Shown here: positions 24,647 to 34,100 of the stretch, one piece after another
How positions within the stretch are numbered: position 1 is the first letter of the stretch
How the letters are laid out: every line of letters starts with the position of its first letter
NCBI GenBank assembly: GCA_002337145.1
Contig: DDFK01000002.1
Span: 1,364,868-1,428,867 of the forward strand
DNA length: 64,000 bases
Reading direction: 5' to 3'
DNA from: Chitinophagaceae bacterium UBA1930
Lineage (GTDB): Bacteria > Bacteroidota > Bacteroidia > Chitinophagales > Chitinophagaceae
Notes under the pieces: generated by a model
What the model saw: the letters and a program-made list of their open reading frames with translations, nothing else
Database searches by the model: none
What the model was told of the DNA's origin: nothing
Position numbers and translations under genes: made by a program

Positions 24647-25321
24647 TCAACCCTTTTCAATTCTTTTCAATGCTTCCCTTGCACTCAACGGGTGCAGTTT
24701 GTTTTGCTGCACAAATTTCTTGACCCACGCAGCATTGGTTTTACTGTATTCCCGCAAGGCCCAGCCAATGGCTTTACGTATAAAAAAGTCAGGCGAGTCT
24801 TTGCAATGCAGGATGTATGTTGATAGCAATGCGGTATCCGTATCTTTTTTAAATGCTTTCTGAAACATGATGCTGCTGCGTTGCAGCCAAATGTTCTTGC
24901 TATTGTTCCAGCTACTGGTAACGGGTATGATTTTTTCGGGAAATGTCTTGAAATAATGGGTCAGGCACTCGCTCGCAATATGGTCAACACTGTCCCACCA
25001 GCTATTGTGCACCATGCAATACTCCATTAATTCAATAATGGATGGTTGCCACAGTTTTTTATGAAAGGCCAACAACTCAACTGCAAAATAATGCCACTCC
25101 CGTTGTGGCAGGCTCCAGCACTGCCGTACAATCTGCTCCAGTTGCTTCAAGCTGGGTGTGGGTGCCTGCTTCATGTATTCCTTTGCCAGCTTCCGCCGGT
25201 CAATGGTTACCAACCCGTAAAACTCAAACTGGTTCAGCATGTAAGCCTTGCTCCATGCAGCCCTTTCGCTATTTGCATGTTGTTTGAATATCTTTTCAAG
25301 CGGTTGTATAAAAGCGTGCAT
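24647..25321 (-). CDS. DNA alkylation repair protein (AlkD-like HEAT repeat)
   Basis: A 224-residue all-helical HEAT-repeat protein of the AlkC/AlkD glycosylase family, which removes N3/N7-alkylated purines without base flipping. Recognisable parts are YMLNQFEFYGLVTIDRRKLAKEY, the WxLPQREWHYFAVELL helix and DSPDFFIRKAIGWALREYSK near the C-terminus. The ATG at 25321 (MHAFIQPLEKIFKQ) is chosen; the frame is open to 25459 but that extension overlaps the divergent gene. Its start is 37 bases from the start of the MtfA-like gene, so they share a divergent promoter region. Confidence 0.88.
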   Translation of the reverse strand: MHAFIQPLEKIFKQHANSERAAWSKAYMLNQFEFYGLVTIDRRKLAKEYMKQAPTPSLKQLEQIVRQCWSLPQREWHYFAVELLAFHKKLWQPSIIELMEYCMVHNSWWDSVDHIASECLTHYFKTFPEKIIPVTSSWNNSKNIWLQRSSIMFQKAFKKDTDTALLSTYILHCKDSPDFFIRKAIGWALREYSKTNAAWVKKFVQQNKLHPLSAREALKRIEKG

Positions 25322-25358
25322 GTTTTGGTTACTTTTATTGTTTTTCAAAACTGAAATT

Positions 25359-26138
25359 ATGCAAGCACTGGTTATTTTCATTGTCTGTGTTGCCCTACTG
25401 GCATGGTTCCTGTTCAGCAAAAAAGAAACAGCCACAGTAAACACCCCGGTGCCCGACAATTTCAGGCAAACGCTGCAAACCTACGTAGGCTATTACCGGG
25501 CATTGAGCAATGAAAATAAAATATTGTTTGAAGAACGCGTAAAGGATTTTCTCTCTTATGTACGCATCCACGGCGTTAAGACCGAAATAAGCGATACGGA
25601 CAGGTTGTTGGTTGCAGCAAGTGCCATCATCCCCATTTTTGGCTTTAAGGACTGGAAATATTATAACCTGAAAGATGTACTGATTTATGAAGATGCTTTT
25701 GAAGCAGAGGGTTTCAGAACAACAGGAGAGGGGCGTAACACATTGGGTATGGTTGGTAGCGGAACAATGAACAATATCATGCTGCTTTCCAAGCATTCAT
25801 TGGAGCAGGGCTATCTAAATAAGACTGATAAAAACAATACTGCCATTCATGAATTTGTGCACCTGCTCGATAAATCGGATGGAGCTGTTGATGGCGTACC
25901 CGAAAATTTGTTGGACAAAAAAGAAATTGTGCCCTGGCTTAAACTGATGCATGAAAGCATACAGGAAATAAAGAAAAACAAATCAGACATCAATCCTTAT
26001 GGTACTACCAATGAAGCAGAATTTTTTGCGGTAGCATCAGAATACTTTTTTGAAAGACCCGATTTGTTCCAACAGAAGCATCCCGAGCTTTTTAAGCTGA
26101 TGGAAGAAATTTTTAAGCAGGAACCGCAAATAAAGTAG
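25359..26138 (+). CDS. MtfA-like (M90) zinc peptidase
   Basis: A 259-residue protein with an N-terminal membrane helix (about 3-20), followed by a soluble domain carrying the zincin motif HEFVHLLD (164-171) with the downstream DGVPEN and NEAEFFAVASEYFFERPDLF segments typical of MtfA. E. coli MtfA binds the Mlc repressor and has aminopeptidase activity; the partner here is unknown. The ATG at 25359 is preferred over the upstream in-frame start at 25248 because the extension overlaps the divergent AlkD-like gene. The membrane anchor is a common variation in Bacteroidota. Confidence 0.85.
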   Translation: MQALVIFIVCVALLAWFLFSKKETATVNTPVPDNFRQTLQTYVGYYRALSNENKILFEERVKDFLSYVRIHGVKTEISDTDRLLVAASAIIPIFGFKDWKYYNLKDVLIYEDAFEAEGFRTTGEGRNTLGMVGSGTMNNIMLLSKHSLEQGYLNKTDKNNTAIHEFVHLLDKSDGAVDGVPENLLDKKEIVPWLKLMHESIQEIKKNKSDINPYGTTNEAEFFAVASEYFFERPDLFQQKHPELFKLMEEIFKQEPQIK

Positions 26139-26498
26139 TTAAAAATATACGTCTTCAATCAATAAAACTTCCATGGCATCTGTACCCTGCAGTATTATGG
26201 CCAATACATCAAACTGAATGTATTTCCATTCTTCATGGCGGTACAGGTATTCTTCCGCTGCATTTTTAAGGGCAGTCATTTTATCACGTCCAATACTTTC
26301 TTCGGGCTTGCCAAAGCGATGGTTGCTTCTTGTTTTTACCTCCACAAAATGCAGTTTCCGGTCTTTGCTCGCAATAATGTCCACCTCCCAATGCCTATGC
26401 CGCCAGTTACGCTCTATAACTGTGTAGCCTTTTTGCTGTAGCCAGCTTGTTGCAATTTCTTCACCCTTGTTTCCGGTAATTTTGTTCCAATCGTGCAT
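26139..26498 (-). CDS. YraN family (UPF0102) endonuclease-like protein
   Basis: A 119-residue protein with the restriction-endonuclease-like core of YraN: GNKGEEIATSWLQQKGYTVIERNWR, then EVDIIASKDRKLHFVEVKTRSN carrying the D-x-n-E-V-K active-site pattern. Its biological role is unknown. Its stop codon directly abuts that of the convergent MtfA-like gene, and its start is 53 bases from the divergent manA. Confidence 0.9.
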   Translation of the reverse strand: MHDWNKITGNKGEEIATSWLQQKGYTVIERNWRHRHWEVDIIASKDRKLHFVEVKTRSNHRFGKPEESIGRDKMTALKNAAEEYLYRHEEWKYIQFDVLAIILQGTDAMEVLLIEDVYF

Positions 26499-26551
26499 AT
26501 ATAAGCTTTATGTGCTTAATTTGTAACAGGTACAATTTAAGATAAAAGATA

Positions 26552-27757
26552 ATGGATTATACAAACAAAATTCTAAAACTGAGAGGTAAAGTGCAGCACT
26601 ATGCGTGGGGCGGTTTTGAATTTATTCCTTCCTTGCTGCATATTAGCAATAACGAGCACAAGCCTTATGCAGAGTACTGGATGGGGGCACATCCATCTGC
26701 TTCGGCAGAACTGGTGGACGGAACGGAAACCATTTCCCTGGAACAATTGATACAGCAGGATCCCGAGCAGGTATTGGGCAACAAAGTGCATAGCCAATTT
26801 CATGGATTGCCTTACCTGTTCAAAGTGTTGGATGTGCATGAAATGCTCAGTATACAGGTACACCCAACCAAGGCGGAAGCGGCAAAAGGCTTTGATGCAG
26901 AAGAAGCTGCCGGTATTGCCATTAATGCCAGCAATAGGAATTACAAAGACAGGAACTATAAGCCCGAAATAATGGTTGCCTTGAGCGAATTCTATTTATT
27001 GCACGGCTTCCAGTCGAAAGAAGCCATAGAAAAAATCTTGCAGGACGTACAGGAGTTCAACAAACTCATAGCCTTGTTCAAGACAGAAGGTTATAAAGGG
27101 TTGTACCAATACCTGATGGAAATGGACCAGGCGGAAGTTGATTTCTTTTTGGAGCCCATTGTAAAAAGGGAAATAAGAAGGAAACGTGATGGCGAGCTTA
27201 AGAAAAGCCAACCAGGATGGTGGGTTGCAAAACTGTACGAAGGCAATGACAGTTTAAAGAATATTGATCGTGGCATTTTTTCCATCTACTTTTTCAATAT
27301 TGTACAGTTGCAACCCGGTGAAGCTATATTTCAGGATGCTGGCGTGCCACATGCTTACTTGGAAGGACAGAACGTGGAGCTGATGGCCAATAGCGACAAT
27401 GTGCTGCGTGGCGGACTTACCCCAAAACATATTGACGTGCCCGAATTACTGAAGCATACCTTATTTGAAGCAGTGAAACCAAACATCCTGAAAGGGGAAG
27501 GCAGTGGCAACGAGAAAATATTCAATTGTCCTGTTCCCGATTTTGGTATTGCCCAAATAACATTAAAGGAAGGACAGTTGTACAGTTCGGTATCACTCTC
27601 GTTGGAAATTGTACTGGTTACCGAAGGGGCCGTTATTATAAAAGGTGAGGAACATCGTGTATTTAAAAGGGGTGAAGCCTTTGCACTGACCAATGGATGT
27701 GACTATGCTTTTACGGCTTCTGGTAAAACTACTTTATTCAAGGCCTTTGTGCCTTGA
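26552..27757 (+). CDS. manA: Mannose-6-phosphate isomerase, class I
   Basis: A 401-residue zinc-dependent cupin isomerase that interconverts fructose-6-P and mannose-6-P, feeding GDP-mannose and polysaccharide synthesis. Signature segments are VQHYAWGG at the start, LSIQVHPTKAEA (Gln and His zinc ligands in IQVHP, 101-105), PGEAIFQDAGVPHAYLEGQNVELMANSDNVLRGGLTPK and a C-terminal cupin. The length is normal. It overlaps by 4 bases the upstream open frame of the DUF6580 gene, whose own start lies 71 bases further on. Confidence 0.95.
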   Translation: MDYTNKILKLRGKVQHYAWGGFEFIPSLLHISNNEHKPYAEYWMGAHPSASAELVDGTETISLEQLIQQDPEQVLGNKVHSQFHGLPYLFKVLDVHEMLSIQVHPTKAEAAKGFDAEEAAGIAINASNRNYKDRNYKPEIMVALSEFYLLHGFQSKEAIEKILQDVQEFNKLIALFKTEGYKGLYQYLMEMDQAEVDFFLEPIVKREIRRKRDGELKKSQPGWWVAKLYEGNDSLKNIDRGIFSIYFFNIVQLQPGEAIFQDAGVPHAYLEGQNVELMANSDNVLRGGLTPKHIDVPELLKHTLFEAVKPNILKGEGSGNEKIFNCPVPDFGIAQITLKEGQLYSSVSLSLEIVLVTEGAVIIKGEEHRVFKRGEAFALTNGCDYAFTASGKTTLFKAFVP

Positions 27758-27828
27758 TGCCAATAAGGCTTCCTAAAAATCCTTATTTGCTCCAATGCCT
27801 TTTCAACCTATTTTTGCACAAATACAAT

Positions 27829-28401
27829 ATGATGAAACTGAACAGCCGTAACATTATCTTTACCATATTCCTGATTGCCGTAGCAACCATTACCAAAATT
27901 ATCTGTGCACCCAACCTGTCTTTAAGTGGTTTTTCGCCAATAATTGCCATTGCACTGTTTTCGGGAATGATTGTAAAAGATAAGGAAGCCTCTTTCCTGT
28001 TGCCTTTACTGGCACTTGTTGTAAGCGATCTCATCATACAGGTGTTATACAAAGCAGGCCTGTTTGCATTTGCTGGCTTCTATAAGTACCAATACATCAA
28101 CTATGCCTTGATTTTGTTGACCACTTTAATTGGCTGGGCTTTACAAGGCAAGAAAGTGGGCAGCATTTTCGCAGGTTCCATTATTGCACCAACCCTGTTT
28201 TTCCTGTTATCCAACCTAAGCGTTTGGTACTTCAGCTCGCACACATTATACAGCTATGATGCCAAAGGCCTAATGGCTTGCTATGTAGCAGCATTGCCTT
28301 TTTATGCAAGGGCATTGGTAGCAACCATTGTGTTTCTGCCGTTGATTCTTGGAGCATACAACTACATTGTAAAAACAAAGGCACGTCTTACATTGGCCTA
28401 A
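27829..28401 (+). CDS. DUF6580-type integral membrane protein
   Basis: A 190-residue, highly hydrophobic protein with five or six membrane segments, beginning MMKLNSRNIIFTIFLIAVATI. The motif NLSLSGFSPIIAIALFSG fits the DUF6580 'putative transport protein' group, related in form to ECF/vitamin-uptake S components. The start at 27829 is chosen because the upstream frame (27754) is not membrane-like and overlaps manA. The substrate is unknown. A strong terminator follows. Confidence 0.75.
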   Translation: MMKLNSRNIIFTIFLIAVATITKIICAPNLSLSGFSPIIAIALFSGMIVKDKEASFLLPLLALVVSDLIIQVLYKAGLFAFAGFYKYQYINYALILLTTLIGWALQGKKVGSIFAGSIIAPTLFFLLSNLSVWYFSSHTLYSYDAKGLMACYVAALPFYARALVATIVFLPLILGAYNYIVKTKARLTLA

Positions 28402-28417
28402 TAAAAATATATATCGT

Positions 28418-28450
28418 AAAGCCCTGCACTTAGTGCGGGGCTTTGTTTTT
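28418..28450 (+). terminator. Rho-independent terminator after the DUF6580 gene
   Basis: AAAGCCCTGCAC (28418-28429) pairs with GTGCGGGGCTTT (28433-28444, one G-T pair), followed by GTTTTT. The dipeptide epimerase starts 20 bases later. Confidence 0.8.
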
Positions 28451-28469
28451 ACCGACATTAATCCTCATC

Positions 28470-29489
28470 ATGAAACTACATTACTTTAAATACGAGCTTC
28501 CATTTCAATACCCCTTTTCCATTTCTGGTGGAAGGACAAAGACACACCAACCAACATTGGTGGTAGTGCTCGAAATGGGCAACTGGTTTGGTGTTGGCGA
28601 AGCACCCGCAATTGCCTATTACAATATTACCGTTGACGAAATGATTGCGGATATTGAAAAGCATAAGACACTCATAGAAAAATTTGCCTTTACCGATCCC
28701 GAACGGTATTGGCATTACCTGCATCATTTACTGCCCAATAACCCTTTTTTGGTATGTGCCTTGGATATGGCCGGTTGGGACCTGTATGGCAAAATGAAAA
28801 AAGCCCCATTGTACCAAATATGGAACACGCAATGGCAAAATCTGCCATCAACGGATTACACCATTGGTATTGATACCATTGATAAGATGGTTGAAAAGAT
28901 GAAGGCCAAACCCTGGCCCATTTATAAAATAAAACTGGGCACCCATGAAGACATTGAAATTGTAACAGCACTTAGAAAACATACAGATGCCGCTTTACGC
29001 ATTGATGCCAATGCCGGTTGGACAGTGGAAGAGGCCCTCCATAAAATTCCACTGCTGAAGGAATTAGGTGTGCAAATGATTGAGCAGCCCTTGGCAAAGG
29101 ATAATTGGGATGGCATGAAAATACTGTTCGAGAAATCGCCGTTGCCATTATTTGCCGACGAAAGCTCTGTTTTTGAACAAGATGTTGAAAAATGCCACCA
29201 CCATTTTCATGGCATCAATATAAAGCTGACGAAATGCAGCGGCATAACACCTGCTTTGCGTATGATTAAGCAGGCAAGGCAACTAAACATGCAAGTAATG
29301 ATGGGCTGCATGAACGAAAGCAGCATCGGTTCCGCCGCTATAGCCAACTTTTTACCGCAGTTGGATATTGTAGATATGGATGGTCCATTGCTTTTAACAA
29401 ATGACCTTGCAACCGGACTGCAAATTGAACCGTCTGTAATAACGTTGCACCAACCGTATGGGTTGGGGATAACCCCGTCGCTGAACTAA
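28470..29489 (+). CDS. Dipeptide epimerase (enolase superfamily)
   Basis: A 339-residue enolase-superfamily enzyme with the L-Ala-D/L-Glu epimerase pattern. An N-terminal capping domain is followed by the barrel with KIKLG (Lys153, Lys155; K-x-K base), RIDANAGW (metal Asp179), EQPL (Glu205), ADES (Asp230) and NIKLTK (Lys252, the opposite-face base). Such enzymes recycle murein peptides by racemising dipeptide alpha carbons. The ATG at 28470 gives the family start MKLHYFKYELPF; the ATG at 28443 lies inside the preceding terminator. Substrate specificity within the family is not certain. Confidence 0.9.
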   Translation: MKLHYFKYELPFQYPFSISGGRTKTHQPTLVVVLEMGNWFGVGEAPAIAYYNITVDEMIADIEKHKTLIEKFAFTDPERYWHYLHHLLPNNPFLVCALDMAGWDLYGKMKKAPLYQIWNTQWQNLPSTDYTIGIDTIDKMVEKMKAKPWPIYKIKLGTHEDIEIVTALRKHTDAALRIDANAGWTVEEALHKIPLLKELGVQMIEQPLAKDNWDGMKILFEKSPLPLFADESSVFEQDVEKCHHHFHGINIKLTKCSGITPALRMIKQARQLNMQVMMGCMNESSIGSAAIANFLPQLDIVDMDGPLLLTNDLATGLQIEPSVITLHQPYGLGITPSLN

Positions 29490-29639
29490 GTAATAAACAA
29501 TTTTCCCATCTTGGGAATCTGTTTCTAATCAGCGGACTTATTCGTCTATTTTTTCAATTAAAGTATATTGATTATCAGTTAATTACTGTTTTGGCATTGT
29601 TGTGGTTTACATCCGCTAACTATAACAACCAACGCACTG

Positions 29640-30197
29640 ATGTCACACAACTTTACCCAACAAGAACTTACCATACAGAGCTGTATTTCTGGCGACAGGA
29701 AAAGCCAAAAAAGTCTATACGATTATTATTCTGCAAAAATGTTTGCCATCTGTCTGCGTTATGCCAAAAACCAAATGGATGCAGAAGACATATTACAGGA
29801 TGCATTTGTTAAACTCTTCAATAACCTGCACCGTTTTCGTGGCGAAGGTTCATTTGATGGATGGGTGAGAAGGATCTTTGTGAACACCGCTATTGAGCAT
29901 ATCCGCAAAAACAAACTGAACAGTGTTGATATAACAGAAAGCATGGAAAGCTCTGTTGCTGATACACAAAGCAATGCCCTGGACAGGCTTTTTGAAAAGG
30001 ACCTGTTGAAAACAACCGCCAACCTTAGTGAAGGGTACAAAGCTGTTTTTAGCATGTATGCAGTTGATGGCTACTCGCACAAAGAAATTGCTGATAAATT
30101 GGGCATCAGCGAAAGCACCAGCAAATCACAGTTTTCAAGGGCAAAAGCAATTTTGCGTAACATATTGCAAGGCAACTTCAATGCTGCCGCTTCATAA
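29640..30197 (+). CDS. ECF-type RNA polymerase sigma factor (orphan)
   Basis: A 185-residue sigma-70 family protein with region 2 (YYSAKMFAICLRYAKNQMDAEDILQDAFVKLFNNLHRF, about 27-64) and region 4 (GYSHKEIADKLGISESTSKSQFSRAKAILR, about 142-172). It would direct RNA polymerase to a small set of promoters. No anti-sigma or FecR gene follows it; the next gene is convergent. The AUG at 29640 is preceded by an upstream out-of-frame ATG, so the leader may matter. Confidence 0.92.
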   Translation: MSHNFTQQELTIQSCISGDRKSQKSLYDYYSAKMFAICLRYAKNQMDAEDILQDAFVKLFNNLHRFRGEGSFDGWVRRIFVNTAIEHIRKNKLNSVDITESMESSVADTQSNALDRLFEKDLLKTTANLSEGYKAVFSMYAVDGYSHKEIADKLGISESTSKSQFSRAKAILRNILQGNFNAAAS

Positions 30198-30238
30198 GAT
30201 TTTTTTGGTTTTTGATTGAATGGATTTCACTAAAACGT

Positions 30239-30269
30239 ATTCCCCTTATTTCCATAAGGGGAATTTTTA
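30239..30269. terminator. Terminator between the sigma factor and DnaJ-domain genes
   Basis: ATTCCCCTTAT (30239-30249) pairs perfectly with ATAAGGGGAAT (30254-30264) around a 4-base loop, followed by TTTTAT. It lies between two convergent genes and mainly serves the plus-strand sigma factor. Confidence 0.8.
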
Positions 30270-30279
30270 TGTATATACT

Positions 30280-30918
30280 TTACAGTTTGCCGGACAATGC
30301 TATAAACAGGCAGGCTGCAACTGCAACAGCTATTACAAAAGCAATCTTATACCTGTGCCAAAACTCCTGTTTCCGCTTTTTGATCAAGACTTCTTGCAGC
30401 ATTTTTTGAAGAAGAGGGATTCCTTCCAGTAAAGGCCTTAACTTTTTTGAAAAAGACAATAGTAACTTATGGTTAAGATAACTAGCTGCTGTGATTAAAT
30501 TGCTTAGCAATGATTGCTTTATTTTATCATTACTACAAGTATGTAATATATTGATATTGAACTCACATAATATTTCATTTAGTTTCAAATTCAGTAAATC
30601 ATAATTCAGGTGCAATGGATTGCTTTGGCTGGCAAACTGCTTTATTTTTTCAGATGCAGCCAAAACGTCCTCAATTGTTAATATCTCTTGCTTTTTGTGA
30701 ATAAACCAAAACGTAGTATCGTACTGCTTTCTTTTTTCTGGGTTGGACAAAACATCGTAGGCCTCCTTGATCAATTTGAACTGACGGCTGTCTGCACTGG
30801 TGCCTGTTGCTGTATCAGGATGGTATTGCAAGGCCAGTTTTCTAAACGATTTTTTGATAACATCAATTGATGATGAATGATTTACATGAAGTATTGTATA
30901 ATAATTTTTAAATTCCAT
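30280..30918 (-). CDS. DnaJ-domain protein with C-terminal membrane anchor
   Basis: A 212-residue protein with a J domain at the N-terminus (about 5-65; YYTILHVNHSSSIDVIKKSF, HPD at 33-35, KEAYDVLSNPEKRKQYD) that would stimulate an Hsp70 ATPase. The middle is a helical region without the G/F or zinc segments of true DnaJ. A C-terminal hydrophobic helix (IAFVIAVAVAACLFIALSG, about 190-209) makes it a tail-anchored co-chaperone. Partner and cargo are unknown; the composition is a little more AT-rich than its neighbours. Confidence 0.85.
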   Translation of the reverse strand: MEFKNYYTILHVNHSSSIDVIKKSFRKLALQYHPDTATGTSADSRQFKLIKEAYDVLSNPEKRKQYDTTFWFIHKKQEILTIEDVLAASEKIKQFASQSNPLHLNYDLLNLKLNEILCEFNINILHTCSNDKIKQSLLSNLITAASYLNHKLLLSFSKKLRPLLEGIPLLQKMLQEVLIKKRKQEFWHRYKIAFVIAVAVAACLFIALSGKL

Positions 30919-30988
30919 TAACTAAATTGTTACTAAAATTATTCAGAAACAGTCCATGAAAACAGGCTAGTTGGGTGTTGTTTTATCG

Positions 30989-31005
30989 TTGATGGGTGCG
31001 ACGCC
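30989..31005. repeat. 17-bp motif shared with 35371-35387
   Basis: TTGATGGGTGCGACGCC occurs here and as its exact reverse complement at 35371-35387, both in non-coding DNA. The flanks differ. It may be the core of a longer dispersed repeat family. Confidence 0.4.
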
Positions 31006-31134
31006 TCCACTGCTTAATCCACATACTTTGGCCCGTCCCAAAAATTGCCCACTTCTTATTCACAGTAGCCTGTTAGTGTTTTAATTAACCCCCCAAAACA
31101 ACTATGTTCGCAGGTACTAAAATGGGTTAGGAAC

Positions 31135-34100
31135 ATGCGTTTAAAATCATTAGAAATCAAAGGGTTCAAAAGTTTTGCTGATAAAACCGTCATCAGTTTC
31201 GATGAAGGCATTACCGGCATTATTGGCCCCAATGGCTGTGGCAAAAGTAATATTATAGACAGTATCCGCTGGGTGATAGGTGAGCAGAAAATTTCTTCAC
31301 TGCGTAGCGAAAACCTGGATGCCCTTGTTTTCAACGGATCAAAAACCCGAAGTGCAAGTGGACTTGCCGAAGTGAGCCTGACTTTTGAGAATACCAAGAA
31401 CCTGTTGCCAACAGAATTCAGTACCGTGACCGTTACCCGCCGTTTCTATAAGAATGGCGAAAGCGAATACCGTTTGAACGATGTGCAATGCAGGATGAAA
31501 GACATACACAACCTTTTTCTGGATACCGGTGTAAGTACCGATAGCTATGCCATTATTGAATTGGGGATGGTGGATGACATTATCAAGGACAAAGAAAACA
31601 GCCGCCGCCGTATGTTGGAGCAGGCTGCCGGTATTACCATTTACAAGACCCGTAAAAAAGAGGCCAAGAACAAGCTGGAAGCAACCGAGCAGGACCTTGC
31701 CCGTATTGAGGACTTGTTGTTTGAAATAAACAACCAGTTAAAGACCCTGGAGAACCAGGCAAAAAAAGCAGAGAAGTATTACGAGATAAAGAAAGACTAT
31801 AAAGAAATTGCCGTAGAGCTGGCAAAAGCCTCGCTGGAAGGTTTTAACCTCACGTATAAAGACCTGAACGAACAACAGGAACTGGAAACCAATAAACGTG
31901 TGCAGTTAGAAGCAGAGATAGGAACAGAAGAAGCTGCCATTGAACAGGAGAAAGTGGGGTTCATAGAAAAGGAACGTGCCTTGCAAAGTATGCAACACGA
32001 GTTTAACGACCTGCAACAGAACCTGCGTACAAAAGAGAATGAGAAAAACCTTGCCACACAAAAGCTGCATTACCTAAAAGAAAAAGAAACCAACCTAAAG
32101 GAGTTTTTGGAGAAAGCAGAAGGCCAGTTAAAAACCATTGGCGACAGCATCGAGTTTACCCAATTGCAGGTAGGTGAAGAAGAAAGCAAACTGGCCGAAC
32201 TGAACGACAAAGTAGAAGCGGCAAAGCTGGATGTGGAAACAAAGAGAAGGCTGTATGACGATAAACGTAGTGCTGTTGATGGCTTACGTGGGCAATACCA
32301 GCAAATTCAGCGTAACCAGTTTGATGCAGAGAAGAAAGTAGCCGTTGCCGATACATCCATCCAGAACCTGCAACGGGCATCAACGCAGTTGACAGACGAA
32401 AAACAGGGCCGTCAATTGCAATTGCAGCAACTGGAAGCGGAACTGAAAGAAAAAGAAGAATCGCTGGAAAGCAAACGTATAGACCTGCAGCAATTGCAGG
32501 AGCAACATGAAAAAACAAAAGAGCAGATTTTTGAGACACAGGGCGAGCTGGAAAACCTGAGGAACGAACTGGCCGATGAGAACAGGGCATTGGACAGCAA
32601 ACGCAATGAATATGCCTTGCTGAAGAGCCTGATAGACTCGATGGAAGGCTATCCGGAAAGTGTGAAGTTCCTGCATAAAAACGAGCAATGGAACCATGCC
32701 GCACCTTTACTGTCGGATATTGTATATGTAAAAGAAGAATACCGTGCTGCTGTTGAAAACGTACTGGAACCTTACCTGAACTATTATGTGGTAAACAACC
32801 TTACCGAAGGTTTGCAGGCCGTTCATTTACTGGATGACAACAAAAAGGGCAAGGCCAACTTTTTCCTGATGGACAAAGTAGCTGACTCCAGCAATAACTA
32901 TCACCAACCCGCACATACCATTAAGGCACTGGATGTAATAGAAGTGGATGAGCAATATCAAAAATTGGCAGAACATCTTTTGGCCAATGTGTTTATTGCA
33001 GAAAATGATGAAGCCATCAACAATAGCAACGGTGCCATTGTGCTGGAAAAAACAGGTAAATATGTAAAGGGTAAATACACGCTAACCGGTGGCAGTGTGG
33101 GCCTGTTTGAAGGAAAGAAAATTGGCCGTGCCAAGAACCTGGAGAAACTGCACGATGAAATTATTTTGCAGGAAGCGGTGGTGAACTCCCTTAAGTCCGA
33201 GATACAGTTAAGACATAACCGTGTGATCGGTTTTAACGAGCAATTGAAAGAAAATGCCATCAAGCAAACGGAGAACGAAATAAACCAACTGACCAACCAG
33301 GTCTTTGCCGCAAAAAACAAAATGGAAAACCTGCAGGCTGCACAGCAAAATGCACAGCAACGTCTGGAAGATATTGAAGCCAGGTTGCAGGATGAGCAGG
33401 ATGGCATTGCAGAAACAAGGGAATCGTTTATTGAACTGAACGAACGCCTGCAGCAGACCAGCGAAGAAATGAAAATGGTGGAGCAGGATTACCAGATTGC
33501 CGAGCAGGACTACAATGGGGCTTCTTACCAGTTCAATGAATACAACCTGCAGTTGACAAAACAACAAAGCAAGATCACTTCTGTAAAACAGGAACTGGTA
33601 TTTAAGGAAAACCAGTTGAATGACTTGCACCAACAGATACAGACCAACTCTGCACAGCTATCGGAAGCTTCTGTGAACATTGTGGAAAGCCAGGAAGCAT
33701 TGGTTGGCAGCGAGGAACTATTGCTGGAACTGATGCGTAAAAAGGAAGAAGAAGAAAAGAAACTGAACGAGGCCGACCAGGCTTACTACAATCTTCGCAA
33801 TGCCCTGCAGGAAAAGGAAAGTGCCCTGCGTATGAAAACGAAGAGCAAGGAAATGGTTGAGCATTTGCTGAGCGAAATAAAGGACAAGCTGAATGATTTG
33901 AAGCTGAACCTTTCGGGCATGAAAGAGCGTTTGAACGTGGAATTCAAAATTGAGCTGGACGAGATACTTGACCAGGCAAGAACAACCGATACTTCGTTGG
34001 AAGAATTACAGGCCACTAGCGACAGGATGCGTAAGCGTTTGGAAAACATTGGCGAGGTGAACCCTACAGCCATTGAAGCCTATACCGAAATGAAGAAACG

